Program-made: the position numbers and the translations under genes
Notes under the pieces: model-generated
What the model was told of the DNA's origin: nothing
Seen by the model: only the letters and a program-made list of their open reading frames with translations
Databases searched by the model: none
From: Meiothermus cerbereus DSM 11376
GTDB taxonomy: Bacteria > Deinococcota > Deinococci > Deinococcales > Thermaceae
NCBI RefSeq assembly: GCF_000620065.1
Contig: NZ_JHVI01000015.1
Location: 1-64,000 of the forward strand
Reading direction: 5' to 3'
Length of the DNA stretch: 64,000 nt
Part shown: in pieces, positions 15,656 to 23,454 of the stretch
Position numbering within the stretch: the stretch's first letter is position 1
Layout: the number at the start of each line of letters is the position of its first letter

Positions 15656-16984
15656 TCACTCTTTCACCGAGCCTGCGGTATACCCCGAGACAAAATAGCG
15701 CTGGAAGCCGTAGAAGGTCAGCAGAATGGGCAGCGAGCCCAGCACCGAGGCTGCGGCAAACAGCCCCCAGCGGGTGGAGAACTGCCCGGTGGTAAAGTTG
15801 CGCAGGCCCATCCCCACCGTCCAGGACTCCACACCGGTCAGGAACAGGTTGGCCACGATAAACTCCGAGTAGGTGCCAACGAACTGTAGCAGGAATATAA
15901 ACACAAACATGGGTGCCGAAAGCGGCATCAGGATTTTGGTAAAGACCTGCCACTTGCTGGCCCCGTCAATCAGGGCGGCCTCCTCCAGACTTTTGGAGAT
16001 GCTTTCTAGAAAACCCTTATACACCCAGGTGCCAAAGCTAATAATCCCCCCCGAATAGGCCAGCACCAGGCCAGTAAAGGTGTTCAGCAGGCCCAGGTTG
16101 GAGATCAGGATGTAGGTTGCGACCAGGCCCAAGAACCCCGGGAACATCTGGATGAAGATGAAGACCAGCAACAAGGGGTATCGCCCTGGGAAGTCGAAGC
16201 GGGCGAAAGCATAGCCGGCCGTGGCCGTAAGCAGCACCGCCAAAATGCCTGTAATACCAGATACAAACAGGGTATTGCGCACCCAAAGTACAAATTTAGC
16301 CTCGGTACCTTGGCCGGTAAACTGGTTGGGGGAGATGAAGACCACCAGTAGAAAACCCAGGATGGCAAAGGCCGTCAGGCTGCGTCCTTGCAGTCGGCCC
16401 CAGCGGCTGTCGCTGCTGTCATCGCCGATGATGCGCCTGTAAGCAGCCAGCACCAGTACCAGCAGCAAGCATAATGCCGCCACCAGCAGCATCAGTGCTT
16501 GATAGGGATAGATGATGATGCCATCGAAGAGCTGGATGTAGTTTTCCCAACTGAGCTGGGAGAAATCCGGTAGCACCCTGGCCCGAACCAGCAGGTTGTC
16601 GCTGGCCGGGGGCAGGATGCGGTACAGGGTGTTGCGGGGGTCGAAAGAGGCCGCCAGGATTTGCAGAACCGGGTAGTACGCAAAGATCAGCACCATGAAC
16701 ATAAACAGGTGCGTAAGGCCCTGCCCGACCAGGGGCCAAAAACTACGTTTGCGGTTGGTACGCCGGTTGACGATCAGGGTTGCTAGCCACGAATACAGCA
16801 CAATCAGGGCAATTGTCAGCAAAAGACCGCCCAGGGCATAAACCCAGCCGTTTTCAACGCGCACGAAGCCTGGGGGGGTATTGGGCTGGATGCGGGCCAA
16901 GAGGCTGGGGAAATACACAAACAGCACCCAGGCCACCATCAAACCCAGGGCGGCCCAGCCAGAAAACCGCAGAAAAGCGGTCAT
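15656..16984 (-). CDS. malG: Maltose/maltodextrin ABC transporter permease MalG, enlarged
   Basis: Inner-membrane permease of 442 residues, against about 280-300 for typical MalG. The C-terminal half is canonical, with the EAA loop EEAALIDGASKWQVFTKILMP that contacts the ATPase and an ending FQRYFVSGYTAGSVKE. The extra length comes from two added hydrophobic segments at the N-terminus (about 5-75) and an insertion (about 155-230) with further hydrophobic helices around a charged loop (RRIIGDDSSDSRWGR). The start overlaps the malF stop by one base (TAATG), so the two are coupled. No ATPase gene is adjacent. Confidence 0.92.
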   Translation of the reverse strand: MTAFLRFSGWAALGLMVAWVLFVYFPSLLARIQPNTPPGFVRVENGWVYALGGLLLTIALIVLYSWLATLIVNRRTNRKRSFWPLVGQGLTHLFMFMVLIFAYYPVLQILAASFDPRNTLYRILPPASDNLLVRARVLPDFSQLSWENYIQLFDGIIIYPYQALMLLVAALCLLLVLVLAAYRRIIGDDSSDSRWGRLQGRSLTAFAILGFLLVVFISPNQFTGQGTEAKFVLWVRNTLFVSGITGILAVLLTATAGYAFARFDFPGRYPLLLVFIFIQMFPGFLGLVATYILISNLGLLNTFTGLVLAYSGGIISFGTWVYKGFLESISKSLEEAALIDGASKWQVFTKILMPLSAPMFVFIFLLQFVGTYSEFIVANLFLTGVESWTVGMGLRNFTTGQFSTRWGLFAAASVLGSLPILLTFYGFQRYFVSGYTAGSVKE

Positions 16985-18336
16985 TAGCGCACCTCCTTCA
17001 AAGCGCCGGTGAAACGGAAGTTAATCAGGCTGATCGCTACCGTGAGCAAGAAGATCAGGATGGAGATGGCCCCGCCCAGACCATAGGCCTGCCCCCCATC
17101 GGCCTGGAAGGCGGTCTTGTAGGCCCAGGTGATCAGGATATCGGCGGCCTGGGCTGTGGAAGGCCGGCCTTCGACCCCAGGCTGGGGCCCCATCAGGTAG
17201 ATCAGGCCAAAGTTGTTGAAGTTGAAGGCAAAAGATCCCAGCAACAAGGGGATGAAAGGTTGACGCAGCAGCGGCAGGGTGATGCCGGTGAGGGTTTGCA
17301 GGCCGTTGGCTCCATCAATTTTGGCCGCTTCGTACACATCATCCGGGATGGTGGAGAGGGCACCAAGGGTAGCCGTCATCCAGTATGGAAAGCCCAGCCA
17401 CAGGCTGATCAGCAGGGCTGAGACCTTAAACCACTCCGGGTCAGTGAGCCAGGGAATAGGGTAGGCGCCCAGCAGCCCCAGCAAGCGGTTGATGGGGCCA
17501 AACTGCACGTTCAGCATGGCGGTAAAAATCTGCACGCTGATTACCACCGGGATAGCCCAGGAGATGATCAGGGCTGTGCGGTAAAAGCCCCTTAAAGCCA
17601 GGTTTTTGTTGTTGAGCATCAGGCCCAGGATCAGCCCGGGGATGGCCCCCACAAAAACTGCACCCGCCGCGAAAATGATGTTCCAGATAAGAACCGGAAT
17701 CAGAACGGTGCCGGCCCGGCTAAAGATTTCGGCAAAGTTGCGGAAGCCAATGAAGCGGAACTCGTTAATTTTGTAGACCAGTGCAGGAGTGAAGGGCGGG
17801 GGCGCAGTCAGGGTGATGACGCCCTCGGTGGCTTGCTCGGCCCTGACACGGGCGCGCTGGGTTCGGGTGGTGATCTCCAGGGCCTGGCCTGCACAGTTGG
17901 GTTGGTCGCAGCGCAGCAGGTCGTGGGCGTTGCCGTCTACAAATAGCTGCCGACCTTCCACGCGCACGATCTGGGTCTCGGTGGAGCGGTCGGGCTTGCC
18001 GTTTCGAATGCCGGTGTAATCGGTGAAGGCGTAGTAGACGGTCAGGACGATGGGAAATACGGTGAAGGCCAGCAAGAAGGTGATGGCCGGAAGAAGGTAG
18101 TACCAGTCGGTCAGGTAGGGAACCCGCCGCCCCAGCACAACCAGAATTGGAATGAGAACCAGTGTGGCGAAGATCAGGATCAGGTAGCCCGGATAGCCTT
18201 CTTCTACTGGCCTGGGAAAAGCTGCCTGCAAGGCCCAGAACATGAGGAGCCCAAAGAGCGTAGCAACGATTAGGGCCCCCCCCAACAACCCAATAGCGAT
18301 CAGAAAACCTCGAGCGCCTGGTGGAGAACGATACAT
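16984..18336 (-). CDS. malF: Maltose/maltodextrin ABC transporter permease MalF
   Basis: A 450-residue permease with about eight transmembrane segments. Two extra N-terminal helices are followed by the core, with a periplasmic loop of about 75 residues (from YAFTDYTGIRNG to NEFRFIGFRNFAE) comparable to the MalF P2 loop that docks MalE. The loop has a Cys pair (LLRCDQPNCAGQ), possibly a disulphide. The EAA motif is YEAAKIDGANGLQTLTGITLP. The ATG at 18336 is chosen over an upstream in-frame start at 18405 because GGAGGTCATT precedes it. It is the first gene of the run malF-malG-hepT-mntA-GH13. The substrate-binding protein is probably the one at 27040. Confidence 0.93.
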   Translation of the reverse strand: MYRSPPGARGFLIAIGLLGGALIVATLFGLLMFWALQAAFPRPVEEGYPGYLILIFATLVLIPILVVLGRRVPYLTDWYYLLPAITFLLAFTVFPIVLTVYYAFTDYTGIRNGKPDRSTETQIVRVEGRQLFVDGNAHDLLRCDQPNCAGQALEITTRTQRARVRAEQATEGVITLTAPPPFTPALVYKINEFRFIGFRNFAEIFSRAGTVLIPVLIWNIIFAAGAVFVGAIPGLILGLMLNNKNLALRGFYRTALIISWAIPVVISVQIFTAMLNVQFGPINRLLGLLGAYPIPWLTDPEWFKVSALLISLWLGFPYWMTATLGALSTIPDDVYEAAKIDGANGLQTLTGITLPLLRQPFIPLLLGSFAFNFNNFGLIYLMGPQPGVEGRPSTAQAADILITWAYKTAFQADGGQAYGLGGAISILIFLLTVAISLINFRFTGALKEVR

Positions 18337-18400
18337 AATGACCTCCGTCGTGGGCGTTGTTTGGGATTGGCCCAACCAACGAGCCTTTGCGAACGCCCCC

Positions 18401-18429
18401 AGCATATACTCGAAGGTCTCAATTTGTAA
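18401..18429 (-). promoter_or_regulatory. Candidate malFG promoter
   Basis: On the minus strand, TTACAA (18424-18429) and TATGCT (18401-18406) are 17 bp apart. A second -10-like TAAGAT (18479-18484) abuts the operator-like site at 18466-18479, so transcription may start further upstream. Confidence 0.5.
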
Positions 18430-18465
18430 GCCCCTCGAGGCTCAGGTATTGCCTGTGGGTCGATA

Positions 18466-18479
18466 TGGAAGCGCTTTTA
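18466..18479. promoter_or_regulatory. LacI/CRE-like operator upstream of malF
   Basis: TGGAAGCGCTTTTA closely matches the LacI-family/CRE consensus TGNAANCGNWNNCW, with one mismatch. Related sites stand before malE and malQ. Confidence 0.55.
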
Positions 18480-18559
18480 TCTTATGCCGATTTAGGCCTG
18501 TGCAGGTGCTTGAGTGAGGTCTTGACGCGGCTGGCCTGCAAGTTCACCATGGGTTCAAG

Positions 18560-20161
18560 GTGATCGAGACCGGACGACTTAGCGCCATCAACCCTGCCCG
18601 CGAGGCCCCTCAGTTCACGCCTGAACTGCTGCAGCAGCTGGCCCAGCGGGTTTCGCTGTTTGGTGAACGCGCCGCCCAAACGCTGTACTCACCCTTCGAT
18701 GGGGGGGTACTGGGGGTCATTCCGATTTGTATTTCCGAGGATGTCCAGCTAGCGGTTGAGCGGGCCAGATCTGCCCAATCTGCTTGGGCCAGGGTGGATA
18801 CCCGGGCCCGGGCCCGGATTGTGCTGCGCTTTCACGACCTGTTGTTGGAGCGGCAGGCCGAAATCCTCGACCTGACCCAGTACGAGACTGGCAAGGCCCG
18901 CCGCGATGCCCAAGAAGAACTGCTGGACTCGGCCATTGTGGCCCAGTTTTACGCCACGCGTAGCCCTGGCTGGCTGCGCCCCCGGCGCACGGGCGGCACC
19001 TTTGTGGGCCTGACCCAGACCTGGGAGTACCGCCACCCGGTAGGGGTGGTGGGGGTTATTTCACCCTGGAACTATCCGCTGGTGATGGCGGTGAGCGAGC
19101 CTATTCCGGCCTTGATGGCGGGCAACGCGGTGGTGCTCAAGCCCGATCCCCAGACCACCTTTACGGCCCTGTGGGTTCAGGCCCTGATGGAAGAGGCCGG
19201 ATTGCCACCTGGCCTGTTTCAGGTTGTGACCGGGGGGGCAGAGGTGGGGGAGGCCCTGGTGGCCACGGCAGACTTCATCGCCCTGACCGGCAGCACCCCC
19301 ACCGGGCGCAAAGTGGCCCGCCAAGCGGGTGAGCGCTTGATTGGGGTGAGCCTCGAGCTCGGGGGCAAAAACCCCATGCTGGTGCTGGAAGACGCCAACC
19401 TCGAGGCCGCCGTGGACGGCGCCATTCACGGCGCTTTTGCCAATGCCGGCCAGCTTTGCGTCTCCCTCGAGCGCATCTACGTGCACGAAAAGATATTTGA
19501 TGCCTTTGCCCGACGCTTTGTCGAAAAAACCTCGGCCCTGCGCCTGGGCGCTACCCTGGATCACCGTTCGCAGATGGGCTCCCTCACTGTCCAGCGGCAG
19601 TTCGACACCGTGCGGGCCCACGTGCAGGACGCGGTGGCCAAGGGGGCTCGAGTCCTCACCGGCGGAAGGCCCCGGCCCGACCTGGGGCCACTATTCTTCG
19701 AGCCCACCATCCTGACCGACGTAACGCCTGAGATGCGCGTCTACAGCGAGGAAACCTTCGGCCCGGTGGTCAGCCTCTACAAGTTTAGCGATGTGGAGCA
19801 GGTGCTTGCCCTCATCAACCAGAGCGAGTACGGCCTCAACGCCAGCGTCTGGACCAAAGACCTGGGCAAAGGCCGCGCGCTGGCCTCGCGCATCCAGGCC
19901 GGTACGGTCAACATCAACGAGAGCTACGCCGCTGCCTGGGCCTCGATGGACGCGACCATGGGGGGCTTCAAGGCCTCGGGCCTGGGGCGACGGCACGGCA
20001 AGGAGGGGCTTTACCGCTTTACCGAGGTGCAGACCATCGCCATCGAGCGCTTTGTTCCGGTTACCGGCCCGACCTGGCTACCCAGGGGCTGGTACGGACG
20101 CATCGTGACCGCTGCCCTCAAAGCCCTTAAATGGCTCAGCCGCTGGTGGTACCGGGTATAG
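18560..20161 (+). CDS. NAD(P)-dependent aldehyde dehydrogenase (succinate-semialdehyde type)
   Basis: A 533-residue ALDH-superfamily enzyme oxidising an aldehyde to the acid. Motifs are WNYPLVMAVSEPIPALMAGNAVVLKP (cofactor), FTGST-like ALTGSTPTGRKV, LELGGKNPMLVLEDA (general-base Glu near 266) and the catalytic Cys in GQLCVSLERIYV (near 299). The overall pattern is closest to succinate-semialdehyde dehydrogenases of actinobacterial GabD2 type; the substrate is inferred. The C-terminal tail of about 35 residues is basic and Trp-rich (LKALKWLSRWWYRV), possibly membrane-associated, which is unusual. The GTG at 18560 is the only plausible start. It is divergent from malF and ends two bases before the anti-sigma gene, which runs the other way. 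Confidence 0.9.
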   Translation: MIETGRLSAINPAREAPQFTPELLQQLAQRVSLFGERAAQTLYSPFDGGVLGVIPICISEDVQLAVERARSAQSAWARVDTRARARIVLRFHDLLLERQAEILDLTQYETGKARRDAQEELLDSAIVAQFYATRSPGWLRPRRTGGTFVGLTQTWEYRHPVGVVGVISPWNYPLVMAVSEPIPALMAGNAVVLKPDPQTTFTALWVQALMEEAGLPPGLFQVVTGGAEVGEALVATADFIALTGSTPTGRKVARQAGERLIGVSLELGGKNPMLVLEDANLEAAVDGAIHGAFANAGQLCVSLERIYVHEKIFDAFARRFVEKTSALRLGATLDHRSQMGSLTVQRQFDTVRAHVQDAVAKGARVLTGGRPRPDLGPLFFEPTILTDVTPEMRVYSEETFGPVVSLYKFSDVEQVLALINQSEYGLNASVWTKDLGKGRALASRIQAGTVNINESYAAAWASMDATMGGFKASGLGRRHGKEGLYRFTEVQTIAIERFVPVTGPTWLPRGWYGRIVTAALKALKWLSRWWYRV

Positions 20162-20162
20162 A

Positions 20163-20804
20163 TTAAGAGGTGGGCACACGGCCCAGCGGTTGGGTGGGTT
20201 GAGGGCTGCCGCCGGGTGGCTCGAGGCTAACCCCCATTAGGTCGAAGCCTTCATAGTTGGTCTCAAAAATCCGCCCCGAGAAGACCCCCAGCGAAACCGG
20301 TTTTTCCCCACTTTTGCGGCCCCAGGCCTGGTAAACCTTGCCGGGTGGCGGTGGCTCGCGCAGCACCATCAGACAGGGCCCCTCTTCTCGCCAGAGCATG
20401 GCGCCGAAGGCCTGGCCCTGGTCGTTTTTGATGAGCTGCCACTTTACCTCGGGGTCGCTTAGCCAGCGGGCCAGCCGGGCCTGCTCCTCGGCCAAAACCC
20501 GGTAACGGTGGTATTGCTCAACCCCCCAGCCACCCCAACCCAGCCCCACCAGCACCAGTGCTACCGCAATCCAGCGCAGGAAATCCCGCCTGGGAAAAGC
20601 CCTGCGCCGCACCTGGGCCCAGACCCGGCGAGGGGGTGTGACCGGCGGAAGACTTTCGGGCAGCTTGAACAGCACCGCCCGAAGCTCGGCAAGCTCTTTT
20701 TGCAGCTCGGGGGAGGTTTGCAGGGCCTGCTCGAGCCGGGTTTTCTCCTCGCCTTCCAGGAGACCCAGCGCGTAGTCGGGAAGTAGTTCGCGGAGGTCTT
20801 TCAT
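20163..20804 (-). CDS. RskA-family anti-sigma factor
   Basis: Membrane-anchored regulator of 213 residues. The cytosolic N-terminus (MKDLRELLPDYALGLLEGEEKTRLEQAL) is an anti-sigma domain without the HxxxCxxC zinc motif. One transmembrane helix (about 78-97, LRWIAVALVLVGLGWGGWGV) leads to an extracytoplasmic RskA domain with KVYQAWGRKSGEKPVSLGVF and the signature VSLEPPGGSPQPTQPLG. Its start overlaps the sigma-factor stop by four bases (ATGA), so the two proteins are made in fixed ratio. It should bind and silence the sigma factor until released, in known relatives by proteolysis. Confidence 0.9.
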   Translation of the reverse strand: MKDLRELLPDYALGLLEGEEKTRLEQALQTSPELQKELAELRAVLFKLPESLPPVTPPRRVWAQVRRRAFPRRDFLRWIAVALVLVGLGWGGWGVEQYHRYRVLAEEQARLARWLSDPEVKWQLIKNDQGQAFGAMLWREEGPCLMVLREPPPPGKVYQAWGRKSGEKPVSLGVFSGRIFETNYEGFDLMGVSLEPPGGSPQPTQPLGRVPTS

Positions 20805-21370
20805 GCTTCCTCCGAGACCGGAGTCCCCCCCAGGTACTCACGCAGCTTGAGCAGGGCCCGACGCAGCCGGGTTTTAACTGTGCCTAGGGGCATGTGGTGT
20901 CGTTCGGCCAACTCGCTGTGGCTATAGCCATCGTAAAAAGCTTCTTCCAACAACTTGCGGTCGGTGGGCTCGAGCCTACCCAGCGCCCGGCGTACCAGAA
21001 CACGGTCGGTGGGGTCGTCCTCCCGCCAGAGGCCCAGCTCCTGCTCGGGGTTGTGCAGGTCGTGTGCTTCTACTTTCTGCGGCCTGGCCTTGCGGTTGCG
21101 CAGGCGCGACAGGGCAAAATTACGCCCAATGGTGAACAAGAAAGCCACCACAGCCCCCCGCTCGGGCTGGTAGCGGGCGGCTTCCCGGTATAGCTGAACA
21201 AAGCTGTCTTGCAAGATCTCTTCGGCCTCCTCACGGCTCTGGAGCATCCGCAGGAGAAGGGCGTACAGCGAGGGGCTATAGCGGCGGTATAGCTCTTCCA
21301 GGGCACGCTCATCCCCCTGGGCGAGGCGCGACATCAGGTTAATGTCTGGCTCCACGCCTCTATTCAACAC
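20801..21370 (-). CDS. ECF-type RNA polymerase sigma factor
   Basis: A 189-residue group 4 sigma factor. Region 2 (about 15-90) has LEELYRRYSPSLYALLLRML, EEAEEILQDSFVQLYREA and FLFTIGRNFALSRLRNRK. A linker with AHDLHNPEQELG follows, then region 4 (about 125-180) with the helix-turn-helix YSHSELAERHHMPLGTVKTRLRRALLKLREYL. Such ECF factors paired with RskA-type anti-sigma proteins respond to envelope or oxidative stress. The GTG at 21370 gives the longest product; an ATG 12 codons later is also possible. An OsmC-type peroxide-defence gene lies just upstream, but no shared promoter motif was identified. Confidence 0.91.
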   Translation of the reverse strand: MLNRGVEPDINLMSRLAQGDERALEELYRRYSPSLYALLLRMLQSREEAEEILQDSFVQLYREAARYQPERGAVVAFLFTIGRNFALSRLRNRKARPQKVEAHDLHNPEQELGLWREDDPTDRVLVRRALGRLEPTDRKLLEEAFYDGYSHSELAERHHMPLGTVKTRLRRALLKLREYLGGTPVSEEA

Positions 21371-21457
21371 TACGTTTGGCTCTGGCGCTATAGATGTTCA
21401 AGTGAAACGGATACTCAAGCACCTCGGCGGGCTTTTCGGTTTTATTCGCCGCAAGGG

Positions 21458-21480
21458 TCGGCTGAGCTTGTCGAAGCCGA
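21458..21480. repeat. Imperfect palindrome with the common TGAGCTTGTCGAAG motif
   Basis: TCGGCT and AGCCGA flank GAGCTTGTCGA. This resembles a short intergenic repeat seen in many high-GC bacteria (CTTCGACAAGCTCA). It lies between the sigma factor and OsmC genes. Confidence 0.45.
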
Positions 21481-21515
21481 GCCTTTTGGGGGGACGGCTA
21501 TAACCCTGGGGAAGA

Positions 21516-21935
21516 TCATACCAGCTTTGCGTCCAGGGTAATCTCGGGCACCGCGGCCAGGGCCTTAGAGACGGGGCACTTGGCCTTGGCTTCCTGGGCT
21601 AGCTCCTGGAACCTTTCGGGGCTGATGCCGGGCACTTTGGCCGCCATGTGCAGCTCAATTTTAGTGATGGTAGGGCCATCCCCCAGATGTACCTTAGCCG
21701 TGGCGCTTAGCTCCTCGGGCGGGGTATTGTTGTTGGTCAGGAGTGCCGATAAAAACATGGCATAGCAGCCGGCATGGGCCGCCCCGATTAGTTCCTCGGG
21801 GTTGGTTTCGCTGCCGCTGGCAAAGCGCGAGGCCCAGGTGTAGGGCCCTTCGTATACCCCGCTTTCCAGTTTCAGATGCCCCCGACCTTCTTTGATTGTG
21901 CCTTTCCAAACCGCACTGGCTGAACGTACTGGCAT
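21516..21935 (-). CDS. osmC: OsmC-family peroxiredoxin
   Basis: A 139-residue thiol peroxidase of the OsmC/Ohr family, reducing organic hydroperoxides. Both redox Cys residues are present: AHAGCYAMFLSALL and AKAKCPVSKAL. The N-terminal ASAVWKGTIKEGRGHLKLESG and GSETNPEELIGAAH are typical of OsmC rather than Ohr. An upstream in-frame start at 21962 exists, but the ATG at 21935 is preceded by AAGGAG at normal spacing. It is divergent from the iPGM-like gene. Confidence 0.92.
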   Translation of the reverse strand: MPVRSASAVWKGTIKEGRGHLKLESGVYEGPYTWASRFASGSETNPEELIGAAHAGCYAMFLSALLTNNNTPPEELSATAKVHLGDGPTITKIELHMAAKVPGISPERFQELAQEAKAKCPVSKALAAVPEITLDAKLV

Positions 21936-22092
21936 ATGCTCACTCCTTTCGACACCTATCATGCAACCAGTAAGTCCGGTATGGCTGTGTCACAGGTCGC
22001 AAGTTGGGCTTCGGGCTTCTATAGCCGTCATGGATTTTCCGGCAGCGAGCATGGTGTTTGACCTTTCCTGGCCCCAGGCGCACAATGCCATC

Positions 22093-22911
22093 GTGCTGGC
22101 TTTCTTGTTTGTAGATGGCCTGGGGCTCTCCAGTGACCCCCGCACTTCCCTGAAGCGGGACCTGCCCACCCTGCGGGCTTTGAGCGGTGGGTTTAGCCAG
22201 GAGCCCTTTAGCCAACCCAGTCTAGCCTACCGGGTTCTGGATGCCCGGCTTGGGGTGGAGGGCCTGCCCCAGTCGGGCACCGGCCAGACCGCCCTGCTGA
22301 CCGGGGTTAATGCGGCCCAACTCCTGGGGCACCACCAGGGGCCGCACCCCCTGAGCAAGCTCCAAACCCTGCTAAGGCAGGAGAGCTTGCAGGTCTGGGC
22401 TGCCCAGCGGGGTTTTCGGGTTCTGCACGCTAACGGCTATCGTCAGGAATATCTGGAAAAAGCGCTAAATAGCCGCCGCAATTTGCTGTCGGCCTTTGGC
22501 TTTGCTGCCAGGGCAGCCGGTTTGGATCTGTTGTCCATAGACCACCCCCAGGCCATGCTGCCTGCTTTTTGGCCGGAACCCGAAGCTGCAGGGGAACGCT
22601 TTGCCCACATCGCCCAGCGGCACGACCTGACCCTTTTGGAAAACTGGGCGCTGGACTACTGGGGCCACCGCATGCCAGAAAAGTTGGACGAACGTCTGGT
22701 GGAACTCGACCGCTTCCTCCTGGGCTTCTTGAATGCAAACCCCACGGCCACACTCATCCTCACCGCCGACCACGGCAACGCCGAGGAGCCCTGGCATACC
22801 CAGCACACCCTCAATCCGGTGCCCCTGGTGGTCTATGGCCCGCTGGCGAACTCGGTTCCGGCCATGCACTCACTAACCGACCTGGCCCCCTGGATAAAAC
22901 AACAGCTATGA
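22093..22911 (+). CDS. iPGM/alkaline-phosphatase-superfamily metalloenzyme
   Basis: A protein of about 272 residues with the metal-binding pattern of cofactor-independent phosphoglycerate mutases and relatives: FLFVDGLGLSS (metal Asp), GLPQSGTGQTALLTGVNA (nucleophile Ser/Thr loop), LTADHGNAEE and THTLNPVPLVVYGP. It is about half the length of true iPGM and lacks the inserted transferase domain. It is therefore more likely a phosphatase or other phospho-transfer enzyme; the substrate is unknown. The GTG start is preferred because it gives the family N-terminus and has CACAAT six bases upstream; the frame is open further up (ATGs at 22030 and 22051). Confidence 0.78.
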   Translation: MLAFLFVDGLGLSSDPRTSLKRDLPTLRALSGGFSQEPFSQPSLAYRVLDARLGVEGLPQSGTGQTALLTGVNAAQLLGHHQGPHPLSKLQTLLRQESLQVWAAQRGFRVLHANGYRQEYLEKALNSRRNLLSAFGFAARAAGLDLLSIDHPQAMLPAFWPEPEAAGERFAHIAQRHDLTLLENWALDYWGHRMPEKLDERLVELDRFLLGFLNANPTATLILTADHGNAEEPWHTQHTLNPVPLVVYGPLANSVPAMHSLTDLAPWIKQQL

Positions 22912-22995
22912 GGGGAGGTCTGTCCTCTGGCAACACAGTCTTGGGGATTTGCCGATTACGAGAGCTGGGGTATGAAGCCACGGGACAAAGCCTAG

Positions 22996-23252
22996 GGGGT
23001 CATATGAACCCCGCCTGATACCAGATTCGGTTAGTTCGTCACCGAACGGTGACGAACTAACCCGACCGAAGGGAGTGCTCTAGGATTCAAAAAGATAGCC
23101 TCTTAGCGCTTTTTGTCTGAAGAATATCTTTTTGAATCCGGTATGAATCGTTCGGTTAGGGAGAGGTTAGGGCACCATCTTTTTTCAGGCTGTTGCTAGC
23201 CGCGCTTCAGGCGGGGGCCCCAGAAAAAGACCAAATCTAAGACATTTCTTAT
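22996..23252 (+). repeat. Dispersed repeat R2, copy b, interrupted by the MITE
   Basis: The parts 22996-23018 and 23144-23252 join to give a sequence matching 54917-55045 (inverted). The junction GCCTGA/ATCGTT is uninterrupted in that copy, so it shows the empty site. Its right end (CATTTCTTAT then CAAAAG) carries no MITE, unlike copies a and c. Confidence 0.8.
23019..23143 (+). mobile_element. 125-bp MITE-like element, copy 2
   Basis: It has the same ends and hairpins as copy 1, with three base differences. TGA flanks both sides (23016-23018 and 23144-23146); the pre-insertion site is readable from R2 copy c as GCCTGAATCG with a single TGA. Confidence 0.92.
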
Positions 23253-23289
23253 CAAAAGTTTACCTGGGTCAAAATCTAGGGTCAAAATG

Positions 23290-23318
23290 AAAACCGAGGT
23301 ACAGGCGACCTCGGTTTT
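23290..23318. terminator. Intrinsic terminator, bidirectional, after tRNA-Thr
   Basis: AAAACCGAGGT, a 7-base loop and ACCTCGGTTTTT. The stem is strong with T-runs on both strands. On the minus strand it ends the tRNA-Thr transcript. Confidence 0.85.
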
Positions 23319-23330
23319 TGCTTCCTGGAT

Positions 23331-23405
23331 TGGAGCCGGTGGTCGGATTTGAACCGACGACCGCTCGATTACGAATCGAGTGCTCTACCGCTGAGCTACA
23401 CCGGC
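23331..23405 (-). tRNA. tRNA-Thr (anticodon CGU)
   Basis: A complete cloverleaf can be folded. The acceptor stem is GCCGGTG/CACCGGC, the D-arm GCTCAGCGGTAGAGC, and the anticodon stem CTCGA/TCGAG around loop TTCGTAA (anticodon CGT). The T-arm GTCGG TTCAAAT CCGAC follows, then discriminator T and an encoded CCA. It has 75 nt including CCA. The anticodon reads ACG Thr codons, which are frequent in this GC-rich genome. Confidence 0.96.
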
Positions 23406-23415
23406 ACGCCTGGTT

Positions 23416-23444
23416 ATTTTAGCGGTAATGGGCCATGTGGTAAA
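23416..23444 (-). promoter_or_regulatory. tRNA-Thr promoter, overlapping the rph promoter region
   Basis: On the minus strand TTTACC (23439-23444), 17 bp, TAAAAT (23416-23421), ending 11 bp before the tRNA 5' end. On the plus strand TAAAGT (23441-23446) lies eight bases before the rph ATG, so the two divergent promoters overlap. Confidence 0.7.
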
Positions 23445-23454
23445 GTCTCGGGCG

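Larger units (their letters stand above)
22912..23330. other. Intergenic region holding R2 copy b interrupted by MITE copy 2
   Basis: Region of 419 bp without a gene. It contains R2 (22996-23252) split by the MITE (23019-23143), and the bidirectional terminator-like hairpin next to tRNA-Thr. Confidence 0.7.
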
